Source: Hymenobacter duratus
GTDB lineage: Bacteria > Bacteroidota > Bacteroidia > Cytophagales > Hymenobacteraceae
Length of the DNA: 64,000 bases
Direction: 5' to 3'
Assembly (NCBI RefSeq): GCF_014698995.1
Contig: NZ_JACWZZ010000001.1
Coordinates: forward strand, 1,384,501-1,448,500
Shown here: positions 63,306 through 64,000 of the stretch, piece by piece
How positions within the stretch are numbered: position 1 is the first letter of the stretch
Layout: every line of letters starts with the position of its first letter
The notes under the pieces: generated by a model
Seen by the model: only the letters and a program-made list of their open reading frames with translations
Told to the model about the DNA's origin: nothing
The model's database searches: none
Translations under genes and position numbers: made by a program

Positions 63306-63551
63306 ATGAAAAAAGACATCCACCCCGAATATCGCGAAGTGGTATTCCAGGACAGCTCCAGCGGCTTCAAGTTCGTAACCCGCTCGACGATGAACTCCAA
63401 CGAAACCATCACGATGGAAGACGGTAAGACGTATCCCGTGATTAAGGTGGAAGTTAGCTCGGAGTCGCACCCCTTCTACACCGGCAAAAACGTACTGCTC
63501 GACACGGCTGGCCGCGTAGAGAAGTTCATGACCCGCTACAAGAAGAAGTAA
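63306..63551 (+). CDS. rpmE2: 50S ribosomal protein L31 type B
   Basis: An 81-residue L31, type [20 protein letters not shown] at the start, FKFVTRSTM, then [21 protein letters not shown]. It has no cysteine, so it is the zinc-independent form, which elsewhere can replace the zinc-binding L31 when zinc is scarce. It is followed by a terminator, so it is a single-gene unit. Confidence 0.97.
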   Translation: MKKDIHPEYREVVFQDSSSGFKFVTRSTMNSNETITMEDGKTYPVIKVEVSSESHPFYTGKNVLLDTAGRVEKFMTRYKKK

Positions 63552-63606
63552 TTTCTGAGGTGCCGGATGGGGCTTGGCCACTGCCTGCCTTAACCAGAAA
63601 CTCACG

Positions 63607-63637
63607 AAACTCCCGCCGGCCCTGCCAGCGGGAGTTT
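63607..63637 (+). terminator. Intrinsic terminator after rpmE2
   Basis: A 10-bp stem AAACTCCCGC/GCGGGAGTTT with an 11-base loop and a T-run, 56 bases after the stop. Confidence 0.85.
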
Positions 63638-63729
63638 TTGTTTTTAAACTTCCCGCAGAAGGCGACCTTTGTACCTCATCCCGGCGGGGCTGACATTGGC
63701 TGACCTCGCCCAACCCTCTCAACCGACTC

Positions 63730-64000
63730 ATGCACGTTCTGCTCTTCGACGACCCGGCCATCCGGCCTCATCTGCTGCCGTTCACGTTTACGCGCCCGGT
63801 GGCAGCCCTGCGCTGCGGTATCCTGACGATTGCCGAAAAGTGGCAGCACCGGCTGGGCCAGGCTGTCGGCTATCTGACCGAGCCGTATCTGCAGGGTAAG
63901 TATCCGGCCGGGGCTACTCAGGGTCCGGCGCTGGTTATCAACGGTGCCGTGTGCCCCGACGACGTGCTGGTGCGGCAGGTGCAGGCGCTGCAAACTGGTG
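63730..64000 (+). CDS. GlmU-like sugar nucleotidyltransferase, N-terminal part (runs off the window)
   Basis: The first 90 residues of a protein resembling the Bacteroidota GlmU-family nucleotidyltransferases: VLLFDDPAIRPHLLPFTFTR, then PVAALRCGILTIAEKW. The usual GxGTR-like nucleotide loop is not visible in this fragment, which fits the group with a shortened N-terminus. It may be an N-acetylglucosamine-1-phosphate uridyltransferase or related sugar transferase. It continues beyond base 64000. Confidence 0.75.
   Translation, partial: MHVLLFDDPAIRPHLLPFTFTRPVAALRCGILTIAEKWQHRLGQAVGYLTEPYLQGKYPAGATQGPALVINGAVCPDDVLVRQVQALQTG

Overview
This 64 kb window reads as a chromosome segment of a Cytophagales bacterium, most likely Hymenobacter or a close relative. 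The evidence is moderately high GC with long antisense shadow frames, a fused secDF, a TonB-dependent receptor with a CarboxypepD_reg domain, many Bacteroidota-type beta-barrel and DUF proteins, a zinc-independent L31, and repeated promoter boxes of the form TAnnTTTG. I see no phage, IS element, CRISPR array, rRNA or tRNA. One gene (42940-43443) is clearly AT-rich and looks acquired.

Layout. 1-5.3 kb: start of rplM, an RluD-type pseudouridine synthase, a PhoBR-like two-component pair, a DUF3108 protein and recA. 5.5-19 kb: an outer-membrane protein, an SDR, a MoxR ATPase, two parvulin-type foldases, a SpoIIE/STAS/RsbW-type partner-switching cassette and guaB. 19-32.7 kb: an SDR, a FRG-domain protein, hrpB, rhodanese, a pnuC/NadR-like kinase/epimerase/acetyltransferase run, a TPP-riboswitch-controlled TonB receptor and an APC permease. 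32.9-41.6 kb: glutaryl-CoA-type dehydrogenase, four tandem universal-stress-protein paralogues with small ORFs upstream, a DUF4268/HIRAN divergent pair and two poorly known proteins. 41.8-52 kb: ruvB, the AT-rich secreted gene, queG, two tandem pairs of exported ferritin-like proteins, batD, aroC and an NfuA-like protein. 52-64 kb: an envelope cluster headed by an ECF sigma factor, then secDF, udk, rdgB, rpmE2 and the start of a GlmU-like nucleotidyltransferase.

Best candidate for something new. The ECF sigma factor at 56762-57361 overlaps a 503-residue protein. That protein has a short cytoplasmic N-terminus, one inner-membrane helix, a Pro/Ala/Thr-rich linker of about 225 residues and a C-terminal outer-membrane beta-barrel domain. 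This is the architecture of a dual membrane-spanning anti-sigma factor. Downstream on the same strand lie a PF03640-type repeat lipoprotein, a mono-haem lipoprotein, a YceI protein and a DUF5777 barrel, so the set may be an envelope-stress regulon with its own sensor. Other signals are two duplicated operons of twin-arginine ferritin-like proteins, four UspA-like paralogues with a conserved FHxS(V/I)T in place of the ATP-loop glycines, and a near-perfect 94-nt hairpin running exactly from one stop codon to the convergent gene's stop codon.

Start codons were chosen by reading frame, signal peptides and domain boundaries. Shine-Dalgarno sites are weak throughout, as is usual in this phylum. Function calls rest on family recognition from the protein sequence; no database search was run.
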